From positions 1-22,454 of the IMG/VR virus record IMGVR_UViG_3300042291_001905: a DNA stretch of 22,454 nucleotides; one strand, written 5' to 3'. Positions within the stretch are counted from its first letter, which is position 1. The number at the start of each line of letters is the position of its first letter. The translations under genes and the position numbers were made by a program. Positions 1 through 8,255 of this stretch are shown here, one piece after another. The notes under the pieces were generated by a model, which was not told where the DNA came from, made no database searches, and worked only from the letters and a program-made list of their open reading frames with translations. The DNA is from a virus.

Positions 1-2
1 AA

Positions 3-509
3 CAAGAAGTTGATAAAGATCGATTATACTTCGTATCCGAAGTAGAGGAATTTAACCAATTATTTGGTAAATTGAATAATAAAATACCTACAATTCCTGA
101 AAAAATGGAACGTGATTTTATTTATAACTTTATTCAGGAAGAATTAGATGAATATAAACATGCGGCTGATGAAGGAGATATTGTTGAAGTATTAGATGCT
201 TTCTGTGATATTATGTACGTATTATCAGCAGGTATTATGGCATTTGGTTTAAAAGATAAATTTTTAGCTGCATACAACGAAGTACAACAATCTAATTTAT
301 CTAAATCATGTGCTACCGAGGAAGAAGCTGATGCAACTGCTAAGTTTAGAACTGCTGCATCGCAACGCCCCTGTCATTTTGAAAAACGTGGTAATAAATT
401 TGTAGTTTACCGCTCAGAAGACCGTAAAGTACAAAAATCATTATCATATTTTGCCCCTAATTTAAGACAATTTTTTACCGAAGAAGAATTAAAAAATGCA
501 AAACATTAG
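3..509 (+). CDS. MazG-like nucleotide pyrophosphohydrolase, 5'-partial
   Basis: The frame is open to the left edge of the window, so the true start lies upstream. The first in-window start-like codon (TTG at 72) is probably internal, because the residues before it read as normal protein. Numbering from the codon at 3, the metal-binding pattern of all-alpha NTP pyrophosphatases is visible: E46, E47 and E50 in EELDE, then E62 and D65 in EVLD, followed by D69. A segment reading SNLSK downstream is typical of phage MazG / phosphoribosyl-ATP pyrophosphohydrolase-like proteins. The family hydrolyses nucleoside triphosphates to monophosphate and pyrophosphate, and in phages is thought to tune nucleotide pools or alarmones; the substrate cannot be read here. 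The last ~50 residues are a basic/aromatic tail of unknown role. The gene overlaps the next one by 14 nt, suggesting cotranscription. Confidence 0.8.
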   Translation, partial: QEVDKDRLYFVSEVEEFNQLFGKLNNKIPTIPEKMERDFIYNFIQEELDEYKHAADEGDIVEVLDAFCDIMYVLSAGIMAFGLKDKFLAAYNEVQQSNLSKSCATEEEADATAKFRTAASQRPCHFEKRGNKFVVYRSEDRKVQKSLSYFAPNLRQFFTEEELKNAKH

Positions 510-1737
510 AAATTACATCGAAAATAATCAGGGACTAGAAATATTTACTATTCCTAATTTTTTAAATGATGATGAATGTGATTATTTATGTAATCATATT
601 GAAATTAATAATACTCGTTCTACTGTAGCTGGATCTGGATTAAAAAAATCAACATATGATAATGGACGCACAAGTAACACATCAGTAATTCCTGATAATG
701 ATCCTAAATTCCAATCTATTAATAATAAAATGTATGAGGAATTAGGAATTGCAAGTGAGTATTCAGAACCTACTCAAGGTCAAATTTATCAGGAAGGTCA
801 ATATTTTAATTACCATAATGATTATTTTGATGGGGATGGTTATACTAATCATTGTTTAGCTAGTGGGCAACGAACATGGACTTTTATGATTTATTTAAAT
901 GATGTAGAAGAAGGAGGTGAAACTGACTTTCCACGTATAAATCAAAGAATAGCACCTCAAAAAGGAACCGCTGTTGTTTGGAAAAATTCAAATGGAACCG
1001 GAAGTGAAAACCCAGCCGGTCATCATTCGGGTTTAGCTGTCGTGAAAGGAAAGAAAATGATTATTACTAAATGGTTTAGAGAAAATATGTATAATTCCAT
1101 CGAAGACGAAAGATTAGCAACAGAATATCATAATAAAAATAAAAAACGTAATTTTAATTCTCCAAGTGAATTACCAAAATTAAGTCCTTTAGGGTTTAAA
1201 GTAGTAAAAGTCCCAGAAAATACATGGAGATTAGTAAAAGAAGCATACAATTTATTACAATCAGTTAAAACAGTAGAAAGTTGGAATGGAATTACTGATT
1301 TTATTCATGATAATGATGGAAAAGCACCTGTTGAAATTTTTAACATGGATCATTGTTTTAGAATTAAAGAAATTATTTTAGAAGAATTAAAACCACTTCA
1401 TCAAGAATTCGCCCAAGGACGTTCAATAGAACCTTTTTGTATTTATGGTATTAGATCTTATATGAGAGGAGCTATACTAGAAAATCATACAGATAGACCC
1501 CAAACACATCATGTTTCTTCTATTATTGTAGTTGATAAACAAGTAGATAAAGATTGGGCATTAGATTTTCAAGATCATGATGGTGAATGGCATAAAATAT
1601 ATGCTGAACCTGGGGATTTGATTTTATATGAATCAGCAATTTGTAAACATGGTAGAATAGAACCATTTGATGGTGAGTTCTATAGAAATATGTTTATACA
1701 TTATAAATTATCAGATTATACTTATACAGGGCAATAA
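496..1737 (+). CDS. Tandem 2-oxoglutarate/Fe(II) oxygenase (prolyl 4-hydroxylase type)
   Basis: This 413-residue protein carries two oxygenase domains. The first (about residues 15-198) has the prolyl-4-hydroxylase arrangement: iron ligands H107 and D109 in YHND, distal H177, and K187 exactly ten residues later as the expected 2-oxoglutarate lysine, with the strand YLNDVEEGGET between them. The second (about 235-405) is more divergent: H331-T-D333 and distal H385 in CKHGR are present, and R397 is a plausible 2-oxoglutarate ligand. Members of this superfamily hydroxylate proline or other side chains using O2 and 2-oxoglutarate. The start lies inside the preceding gene; the stop is immediately followed by the next ATG. 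Its position directly ahead of glycosyltransferases related to hydroxyproline- and collagen-modifying enzymes suggests it makes the hydroxyl acceptor. The substrate is unknown, and a free amino acid or small molecule is not excluded. Confidence 0.87.
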   Translation: MQNIRNYIENNQGLEIFTIPNFLNDDECDYLCNHIEINNTRSTVAGSGLKKSTYDNGRTSNTSVIPDNDPKFQSINNKMYEELGIASEYSEPTQGQIYQEGQYFNYHNDYFDGDGYTNHCLASGQRTWTFMIYLNDVEEGGETDFPRINQRIAPQKGTAVVWKNSNGTGSENPAGHHSGLAVVKGKKMIITKWFRENMYNSIEDERLATEYHNKNKKRNFNSPSELPKLSPLGFKVVKVPENTWRLVKEAYNLLQSVKTVESWNGITDFIHDNDGKAPVEIFNMDHCFRIKEIILEELKPLHQEFAQGRSIEPFCIYGIRSYMRGAILENHTDRPQTHHVSSIIVVDKQVDKDWALDFQDHDGEWHKIYAEPGDLILYESAICKHGRIEPFDGEFYRNMFIHYKLSDYTYTGQ

Positions 1738-4485
1738 ATGGATTATATAGTTGTAAGTACTAGCAAATGCGACTATCAAGCTTGGCAGTTAAAATTGTTA
1801 TATTGGTCAATCAAAAAATCAAAACAAAAAGGTAAATTAGTATTATTAGTATCATCTGATGAATTACATGCTGGAGAAAATCCAGATTTTGATTTTCCAT
1901 CAGATGTAACTATTATTAATCAACCTGATTGGGCTTGGAAATGGAAAACTGAAAACGATGATTGGTGGGGAGGTATTCCTAACAAGTATAAAGCAGTTGA
2001 ATGGTTATGTGATAATAATTACTTCAAAGATAAAGATAAATTATTATTTTTAGACCCAGACATGGTGTTTAAGACACCAATAGATGTTGATATTGCAGAT
2101 AATCAAGTAATAGGTCAAAAATTTATTCATTTTCAAGATTTACCTGATTGGAAAAAATATAGTAGTTCTGAAGGTATAATGTATCCTTTTGCTTTAAAAT
2201 TTTCTACATTAAAGAAAATAAGCAAAGATTATACTAAATTCTGCGAACAAATAAGAAAGCAAACTGGAAAATGGGAATCTGAAATGTGGGGGCTGGATTA
2301 TGCTTTGAAGGAAAATAACATTAATATCAAATTAATTGAAGATTGGGGTACTTGCACTGAGTGGAATAGATTTAATGATAGAGATACTATTGGTAATTTA
2401 ATTCATTATCCTAATGAAATATTAAATGAAAATAATGATAGAATATTCTTTAAACAAGATTATACATTCACCCCAGACCAAAAAATATTATTAAATACAA
2501 CTAAAAATAAACTAGATAATCTACTACTTACAGATGTAGATCAACAACGTACAGACTATTTATATTATTTAAAATATAATTTTGATTCTATATTTAAATT
2601 TTATGATGGTTCTAAAGGGTATTTAATATTTAAACCTTGGCCTGGTGGTTTTAATAATATTAGAATGTCTATGGAGTTAGCAGTATGTTTAGCATATCTA
2701 ACAAATAGAACTTTAGTATTAACTCCTAAATATAGTATGTATTTACTTAAAGGTGAATCTAGTATGGATACCTTCTTTGATACATCTAATCTAGGAATTA
2801 AATCAATTTCATTTGATGAATTTTGTTCTTTAAAAAACATACCTAATAATTGGGATGAAATTAAAACTATTAGTAAAGTATTAAACTATGATGCTGTAGC
2901 TAATGTAATAAATTTTGAACGTATACCTCCACCCTCAAAGTTTTTAAAAGGTAGAAATTATATTAATGATGAAGATTATTTTACTAATGAAGAATGTATA
3001 TTTTTAGATAGTAATTTATTAGGTAGTAGTTATCAAGCAATTTATACTTGCTTAGATGATGAAATTAAAAAACTAATTGCTAAATATGTAAAATACAAAC
3101 CAGAAATATTTGATATAGCATGGCAGTTTATTAACTATTTAGAAGATAAATCATATTATTCAATTCATATCAGACGAAATGATTTTCAATATAAAGACTT
3201 ATTCATTACGTGTGAACAAATTTTAGATAATATTAAAGATATTATTCCTTTTGGTTCTAAACTATACATTGCAACTGACCAAAATGACCCATCGTTTTTT
3301 GATCCTTTATCTAAACATTATAGTTTATTCTTTTATGATGATATTCGTTCTAAAATTAAAATATATGATAAATTTGATGTAAATTATATTCCAATAATTG
3401 AACAATTAATCTGTACTCGGTCAATTAAATTTATAGGTAATAAACTATCTACTTTATCATCATACATTTATCGTTTAAGAGGATATATGGGTGATATTGA
3501 AGATAAAAATTATTATATAAACACCGAAAAATACAACCCAGGATTACAAGAAGTATTTACAATGGACAACAGTTATATTGCTAATTGGGCTCGTGAATAT
3601 AAAGATTCTTGGAATTGGTATAAAGGTAGAGTATTTGTATCTGTTGCTAGCTATTGTGATAGCAGAATTACAGATACTTTAAAAAGTATATATTCTGAAG
3701 CATGTGATGAAACCCGAATAGTTGTTGGGTTACATCTACAAGATACTCAAGAAGTATATGATGAATTATTAAAATTAAATTATCCAAATTTAAAAATTAA
3801 ATTTACATTAAAAGAAAATGCTAAGGGGGTAGTATGGGCAAGGAATAAAATTCGAGAAGAATTATATCAAGGTGAAGAATATTTCCTTCAAATTGATTCT
3901 CATTCAAGGGTAAAAAAGAATTGGGATGCTATTTTAATTAATCAATATAATAGTATTGAACAACCAAAAGTTGTAATTACTACATATCCTAATCACTTTG
4001 ATATGCCCGATCCAGAAAAAAAGTATTTAGATTTACCATATAATACTCCACTTCGCATCAGACAATTTTTAGATGATTATAATCTTAAAGATAATAGAGT
4101 AAGAGCTGAAAATTTACCTTCCCTTCAAGACTATGAAGTAAAAGAAACAAGATGGGCAGGTGCTGGGTTTTTATTTACTCAAAAACAATGGGTAGATGAA
4201 GTAACAATGCCTGATGAAATTATATTTAATGGAGAAGAAGATTTTTTAACTTTTTTAAGTTATTTAAAAGGGTGGAATTTATTTGTTCCTTCTGAAGCTA
4301 CAGTATGGCATAATTATGAGTTCCGTTTAGCTGAAGATGAAAAACCATACCGAGAACATAATAATTCATATTTGATAAATGATAATTCTATAGAATCTGT
4401 AAATAATATGTTATTTAATTCAGAATTTGAACGAAATCTTGAGCAGTTAGAAGAATATTTTAATTGGAAATTTAGACGTATATAA
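1738..4485 (+). CDS. Three-domain glycosyltransferase (GT-A, O-fucosyltransferase-like, Skp1 GlcNAc-transferase-like)
   Basis: A 915-residue protein reads as three enzymes in one chain. Residues ~1-245 look like a GT-A transferase with the DPD motif (D106, D108) and resemble eukaryotic hydroxyproline/serine galactosyltransferases; this is the least certain part. Residues ~295-590 resemble the protein O-fucosyltransferase fold: PGGFNNIR near 302-309, HIRR at 477-480, ATDQ at 512-515, and a C-terminal segment with STLSS at 571-575. Residues ~630-870 match the GlcNAc-transferase family that includes the Skp1 hydroxyproline enzyme: VSVASYCD at 634-641, DSH at 720-722, AGAGF at 807-811, GEEDF at 832-836, WH at 857-858. 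The third domain is a paralogue of the separate gene at 5178. The gene follows the oxygenase without a gap. Such a chain could add successive sugars to one acceptor. Donors and acceptor are inferred only. Confidence 0.82.
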   Translation: MDYIVVSTSKCDYQAWQLKLLYWSIKKSKQKGKLVLLVSSDELHAGENPDFDFPSDVTIINQPDWAWKWKTENDDWWGGIPNKYKAVEWLCDNNYFKDKDKLLFLDPDMVFKTPIDVDIADNQVIGQKFIHFQDLPDWKKYSSSEGIMYPFALKFSTLKKISKDYTKFCEQIRKQTGKWESEMWGLDYALKENNINIKLIEDWGTCTEWNRFNDRDTIGNLIHYPNEILNENNDRIFFKQDYTFTPDQKILLNTTKNKLDNLLLTDVDQQRTDYLYYLKYNFDSIFKFYDGSKGYLIFKPWPGGFNNIRMSMELAVCLAYLTNRTLVLTPKYSMYLLKGESSMDTFFDTSNLGIKSISFDEFCSLKNIPNNWDEIKTISKVLNYDAVANVINFERIPPPSKFLKGRNYINDEDYFTNEECIFLDSNLLGSSYQAIYTCLDDEIKKLIAKYVKYKPEIFDIAWQFINYLEDKSYYSIHIRRNDFQYKDLFITCEQILDNIKDIIPFGSKLYIATDQNDPSFFDPLSKHYSLFFYDDIRSKIKIYDKFDVNYIPIIEQLICTRSIKFIGNKLSTLSSYIYRLRGYMGDIEDKNYYINTEKYNPGLQEVFTMDNSYIANWAREYKDSWNWYKGRVFVSVASYCDSRITDTLKSIYSEACDETRIVVGLHLQDTQEVYDELLKLNYPNLKIKFTLKENAKGVVWARNKIREELYQGEEYFLQIDSHSRVKKNWDAILINQYNSIEQPKVVITTYPNHFDMPDPEKKYLDLPYNTPLRIRQFLDDYNLKDNRVRAENLPSLQDYEVKETRWAGAGFLFTQKQWVDEVTMPDEIIFNGEEDFLTFLSYLKGWNLFVPSEATVWHNYEFRLAEDEKPYREHNNSYLINDNSIESVNNMLFNSEFERNLEQLEEYFNWKFRRI

Positions 4486-5181
4486 ATGATAAAACTTGAT
4501 AATGTTACTTTATGCACAGTAAGTAGTGTTCATATAGATGACCACGTAAGAGCTTTAAATTATTCATCTCAATATTTTAAATTTGCTGAAACTAAATTCA
4601 TTACACATAAAGAAATAAACGAGCCTGGAATCGAATGGATAGAATGTGAAGAAATAAAAAGCCAAAATGAATATAGTTTTTTCATGGTAAATAAATTTCC
4701 TCAGTATATTAATACCGATTTTGTTTTATTAGTACAAGCTGATGGTTTTATTATTAATCCTCACAAATGGACTGATATATTCTTAGAATATGATTATATA
4801 GGTGCTCCTTGGCCTGATGAGCCACAGTGGGGATTTACAGGAAATACTAGAGTAGGAAATGGTGGGTTTTGTTTAAGATCTAAAAAACTTATTAATTTAC
4901 CTATACAATTAGATTTTAGAAATCGAACTATGGATTTTGATACGTGGCATGAAGATGCTTTTTATTGTATCCATAATAGAAGCTTATTAGAAAGTAATGG
5001 GTGTAAGTTTGCTCCTTTAGAAGTAGCAAAACATTTTTCTCATGAACTACATGAAATAGATTTAGAAGGTATAGAACCTTTTGGATTTCATGGAAGACCT
5101 AGAAAAGAATTCTATGATTTTAAAAATGAACATTTAAAACGTGCTAATTTGCGCCCTCAATATTATAACTACAGTCTATGA
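4486..5181 (+). CDS. DUF5672-like putative glycosyltransferase
   Basis: A 231-residue protein matching the pattern I associate with the DUF5672 family: QADG at 84-87, a YIGAPW strand at 104-109, VGNGGF at 123-128, an acidic EDAF at 156-159, FSHE at 184-187 and FGFHG at 199-203. This family recurs in glycan and surface-polysaccharide loci and looks like a GT-A-type transferase, but its reaction is not established. There is no signal peptide or membrane segment, so it should act in the cytoplasm. The gene starts right after the stop of the three-domain transferase, and its own TGA overlaps the next ATG (ATGA, 4 nt), so translation of the two is probably coupled. Confidence 0.75.
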   Translation: MIKLDNVTLCTVSSVHIDDHVRALNYSSQYFKFAETKFITHKEINEPGIEWIECEEIKSQNEYSFFMVNKFPQYINTDFVLLVQADGFIINPHKWTDIFLEYDYIGAPWPDEPQWGFTGNTRVGNGGFCLRSKKLINLPIQLDFRNRTMDFDTWHEDAFYCIHNRSLLESNGCKFAPLEVAKHFSHELHEIDLEGIEPFGFHGRPRKEFYDFKNEHLKRANLRPQYYNYSL

Positions 5182-6182
5182 TTTTTGTAAGTATAGCCTC
5201 ATATAGAGATAAAGAACTGATAAAAACTGTTAATAGTTGTTTATCTAAAGCTAAACATCCTGAAAATGTTAGAATTGGAATTTGTTGGCAATATGATGAT
5301 GAAGAAGATATAACTGCATTAGATGATATACCTCAAGTACAATCTTACAAAGTATGTTGGGAAGATGTAGAAGGAAGTGTGTGTTGGGCTAGAAGTATTA
5401 TTCAACAAAAATTCTTTAATGATGAAGAATACTACTTTCAGATAGATTCTCACACATTATTTGCCCAAGATTGGGATGAAATATTAATTAATATGTACAA
5501 TGAGTTACCAACAGACAAAGCAGTAATATCAGTTGGTCCCCCATATTATTATGATTTATCAGCAGAAGGTGCTTTACCTCATTTAGAATGGGAACCTGTA
5601 GATTTTATAGATGGTATTTACCGTGATAGTGTTATTCAAAAACAAAAATTAGATAGTGCTGGTGGTATTCATTTTATGTATGGATTTTTACCAGCTGAGG
5701 ATATTTCAAAACCAATTCCTGCTAGGCATATAAGTGCTGCTTTGTTATTTACTGTTGGAAAATGGGTTAAAGATGTACCCTATGATTCTGATTTATACTT
5801 TGCTGGTGAAGAACCTACATTAACTTTAAGAAGCTATACTAACGGATATGATATATTTAATCCGAATAAATTTGTAATTTGGCATTTAAAATATAATTTT
5901 TCACATAGAAAACGTCATTGGAATACATTTGATCAAAAAGTTATTGATCAAAAATCCCATATTAGTTCTCAAAAATATAATAAAATAGTAGCAGGTAATG
6001 AATTAGGAGTATATGGTTGTGGAAAAGAACGTAGTTTATTAGATTGGGAAATATATTCTGGGGTATCATTTAAAGATACCGCAGCTCATCCTGATGTATT
6101 TAAAGGTGTTATTCCAAATCCTATAACAATTACAGATTTAAATGAATGGGAATTAATAAAATTAAAGAAAAATGAAATTTAA
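5178..6182 (+). CDS. Skp1-type hydroxyproline GlcNAc-transferase-like protein
   Basis: This 334-residue protein shows the conserved points of the GlcNAc-transferase family (PF11397-type, named for the Dictyostelium enzyme that puts GlcNAc on hydroxyproline of Skp1). These are VSIASYRD at 4-11, CWARS around 69-73, the metal-site-like DSH at 90-92, a core strand near 182-192, GEEP at 210-213 and WH at 235-236. Family members are cytoplasmic and use UDP-GlcNAc; that donor is inferred here. The first ~110 residues and the GEE region parallel the C-terminal domain of the 915-residue protein upstream, so the two look like duplicated relatives. Residues ~255-334 lie beyond the usual core. It overlaps the preceding gene by 4 nt and the following one by 11 nt. 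Bacterial homologues of this family exist with unknown acceptors, so the hydroxyproline acceptor rests on context. Confidence 0.85.
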   Translation: MIFVSIASYRDKELIKTVNSCLSKAKHPENVRIGICWQYDDEEDITALDDIPQVQSYKVCWEDVEGSVCWARSIIQQKFFNDEEYYFQIDSHTLFAQDWDEILINMYNELPTDKAVISVGPPYYYDLSAEGALPHLEWEPVDFIDGIYRDSVIQKQKLDSAGGIHFMYGFLPAEDISKPIPARHISAALLFTVGKWVKDVPYDSDLYFAGEEPTLTLRSYTNGYDIFNPNKFVIWHLKYNFSHRKRHWNTFDQKVIDQKSHISSQKYNKIVAGNELGVYGCGKERSLLDWEIYSGVSFKDTAAHPDVFKGVIPNPITITDLNEWELIKLKKNEI

Positions 6183-6765
6183 AGATTTTTACACAGACGG
6201 ACAATCTAATAATATTTGGGATTGTGATAAGGGAACTAATCATTCATATATAGAACATTACTATGATTTAGAATTCTCAGATAAAAGATCTAAAGATTTA
6301 AATTTTTTAGAGATTGGAATTTGGGAAGGAAGTTCTTTAAAGTTATGGAAGAGTTGGTTTGTAAATGCTAACATAATCGGAATAGATGACGATAGTGGTA
6401 TATTTGGTAATCTAAGAAGATCAAAATTTAAACATATTCCAGGAGCTGAAATGATTTGGGGAGATGCTTATTGTAATGATGTTACAAATAAATTTGAAAA
6501 TAATTATTTTGATTATATTATAGATGATGGGCCTCATACTTTTGAATCTCATGAATTATGTATTAAAAAATGGTTACCTAAATTAAAATTTGGAGGGAAA
6601 TTAATAATAGAAGATATATTTTATCTTAGTCAGGATCCATCTCCCCTAGTTGGAGAACAATTAGTTTCATTGTTAGATAGTAATTTACATGATTTTCGCT
6701 TTTTTGACTTCAGAGAAATTAAAGGAAGAGGAGATGATATTATTTTAGAAATAACTAAAAAATAA
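6172..6765 (+). CDS. Class I SAM-dependent methyltransferase
   Basis: A 197-residue Rossmann-fold methyltransferase. Motif I reads LEIGIWEGSS (46-55), the acidic end of strand 2 is IGID (69-72), and the metal/substrate region DDGPHT (118-123) precedes GGKLIIED (141-148). The DDGxHT element is typical of the Methyltransf_24 group, whose relatives O-methylate sugars and small molecules in glycan and natural-product clusters. Placed between glycosyltransferases, it most likely O-methylates a sugar of the phage glycan; the position methylated cannot be deduced. The start overlaps the 3' end of the previous gene by 11 nt. The alternative, a small-molecule methyltransferase unrelated to the glycan, is less likely given the neighbours. 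Confidence 0.82.
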   Translation: MKFKDFYTDGQSNNIWDCDKGTNHSYIEHYYDLEFSDKRSKDLNFLEIGIWEGSSLKLWKSWFVNANIIGIDDDSGIFGNLRRSKFKHIPGAEMIWGDAYCNDVTNKFENNYFDYIIDDGPHTFESHELCIKKWLPKLKFGGKLIIEDIFYLSQDPSPLVGEQLVSLLDSNLHDFRFFDFREIKGRGDDIILEITKK

Positions 6766-6769
6766 AATA

Positions 6770-7540
6770 ATGAAATTAATAGTATTAAGTCAATACACAT
6801 TAGATAAAAGATATGAAGAAATTTCAAACTTACATAATGATTATTGTTTAAGTAAATTTATAGATTTAAAAATTCCAACTATAAAATATTGTGGGAGTCG
6901 AGCATATCAAACTATTAAAAGTGATTTAGACTTAAATATAGATTTTAATAATGAACCTTATAAATATATTCAAGATGAAAATCAACTTTATATAAATTGT
7001 GCTGATCTATTAGATTATACAGATGATATAGATCCTAGAGGTATAAAAACATATTATGCTTTTAAGTATTTATTAGAACATTTTGATTTTGATGTATTGT
7101 TTAGAACTAACTGTACTTCTTATTTAGATGTTAATAAAATAATAGAAGAAAGTAAAATGCTTCCTTGTAAAAAATTATATACTGGAGCTATTGCGGGGAT
7201 GAAAGATATATGGTTTGTTATTAGTGCATATAATTATATTTCAAGAGATTTAGTTGAGCAAGTAGTATCACATGGGGATAGATATCTTGAACTCACCTGT
7301 GATAATATAAGTAAAGGTTCTACTGAAGTTTTTGAAGATATTTGTATAGGTAAATTATTTAAAGAATTAGGATTAGATTTAGATATGGAAAATCAACCTT
7401 TTCTTATACATCCATTTTATTACAAAACTCCAGAATCAATAAAAAATGGAATTCAAAAACAAAATGAACGTTCTTCATATAGATTTAATGCAGAATATGT
7501 AGAAGGATTTAAAATGATCCATAAACTTTTTAAAAATTAA
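6770..7540 (+). CDS. GT31/fringe-like putative glycosyltransferase
   Basis: A 256-residue protein with the layout of small GT-A galactosyl/GlcNAc transferases. A helix TYYAFKYLLEH (95-105) leads to the strand FDVLFRTNCTSYLD (107-120), which sits where GT31 enzymes carry their DxD. A strand plus helix (about 149-165) resembles the YxxSRDL segment, and EDICIG (189-194) parallels the conserved EDVxxG. The canonical DDD is replaced by RTNCTS, so metal binding or activity could differ. There is no signal peptide. It starts 4 nt after the methyltransferase stop and ends 1 nt before the next gene. Assignment to a GT-A transferase is fairly safe; the GT31 relationship is a motif-level inference. Confidence 0.6.
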   Translation: MKLIVLSQYTLDKRYEEISNLHNDYCLSKFIDLKIPTIKYCGSRAYQTIKSDLDLNIDFNNEPYKYIQDENQLYINCADLLDYTDDIDPRGIKTYYAFKYLLEHFDFDVLFRTNCTSYLDVNKIIEESKMLPCKKLYTGAIAGMKDIWFVISAYNYISRDLVEQVVSHGDRYLELTCDNISKGSTEVFEDICIGKLFKELGLDLDMENQPFLIHPFYYKTPESIKNGIQKQNERSSYRFNAEYVEGFKMIHKLFKN

Positions 7541-7541
7541 A

Positions 7542-8255
7542 ATGAAAATATTAGTTTGGGGAATAGAATCAGATTTAAAAACTGCTGAAACTAAAGCAGA
7601 ATATTTATTAAATACAGCTAAATATTTTGGTGTAGATGTTGAATTAATTGGAATAGGACATACTTTTACAAATTTTACCAACAGATTATATATACTACAA
7701 GATTATCTTAAAGATATTAACCCTGAAGAAGTTATATTAGTAATGGATGGATACGATACTTTATTTAACAATACTGTAGAATATACTTTATCTCAATTTC
7801 ATCAAAAAAATACAAAAATATTAATATCATCAGAGAAATTATTTACATACCAGTGGGGAAAATTTCAACATAAATTTGATACTATAAATTCAGACTACAA
7901 ATATGTTAATGCTGGAACTTTTATGGGATATGCTGGTGATTTAAAAATAATGGTTGATGAATTGTTTGAAATTTATAAACTTTACCCAACTGATATAGAT
8001 CAAGGATTACTTGGGGTATGGGTTTATAATAATTTTGAAGATAATAAAAAAGTACAATTAGATACTAATTGTGATGTATTTTGGGTAACTAGTAAAGATT
8101 GGGATGTTTTAAAAAATATTGATATCGAAGAAAATATATCTAATCCTTCAACTAACTCAAAACCATTTGTAATTCACAACACAGGAAACGGAGATCCTAA
8201 TTTATACGAATCTTATAAAAACGCATATAATAAAATAATATCAAATTATGAATAA
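7542..8255 (+). CDS. PLOD/LH3-like collagen-type glycosyltransferase
   Basis: The 237 residues follow the glycosyltransferase domain of procollagen-lysine hydroxylases (PLOD, LH3). VILVMDGYDTLF (64-75) corresponds to the metal-binding TDSYD strand; ILISSEK (93-99) to the FSAEE segment; YVNAGTFMGYA (121-131) to the GSGGFIGYA segment; DIDQGLL (151-157) to the DSDQ segment. LDTNCDVFW (173-181) and VIHNTGNG (210-217) match the family's LD-x-x-C-x-x-F and HGNG segments. LH3 transfers glucose to galactosyl-hydroxylysine and has galactosyl activity; the phage donor and acceptor are unknown. The oxygenase domain fused to it in animals is absent, but a two-domain oxygenase lies at the head of the same gene run. 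It overlaps the next gene by 8 nt. Confidence 0.8.
   Translation: MKILVWGIESDLKTAETKAEYLLNTAKYFGVDVELIGIGHTFTNFTNRLYILQDYLKDINPEEVILVMDGYDTLFNNTVEYTLSQFHQKNTKILISSEKLFTYQWGKFQHKFDTINSDYKYVNAGTFMGYAGDLKIMVDELFEIYKLYPTDIDQGLLGVWVYNNFEDNKKVQLDTNCDVFWVTSKDWDVLKNIDIEENISNPSTNSKPFVIHNTGNGDPNLYESYKNAYNKIISNYE

Noticed and set aside
2601-2840. Minus-strand and alternative-frame ORFs, also at 4314-4517, 6630-6827, 7475-7681, 8612-8998, 10303-10512, 11681-11938, 16062-16253 and 18825-19124
   Set aside because: They lie opposite or inside well-supported genes, have no recognisable domains and read as shadows of AT-rich coding sequence.
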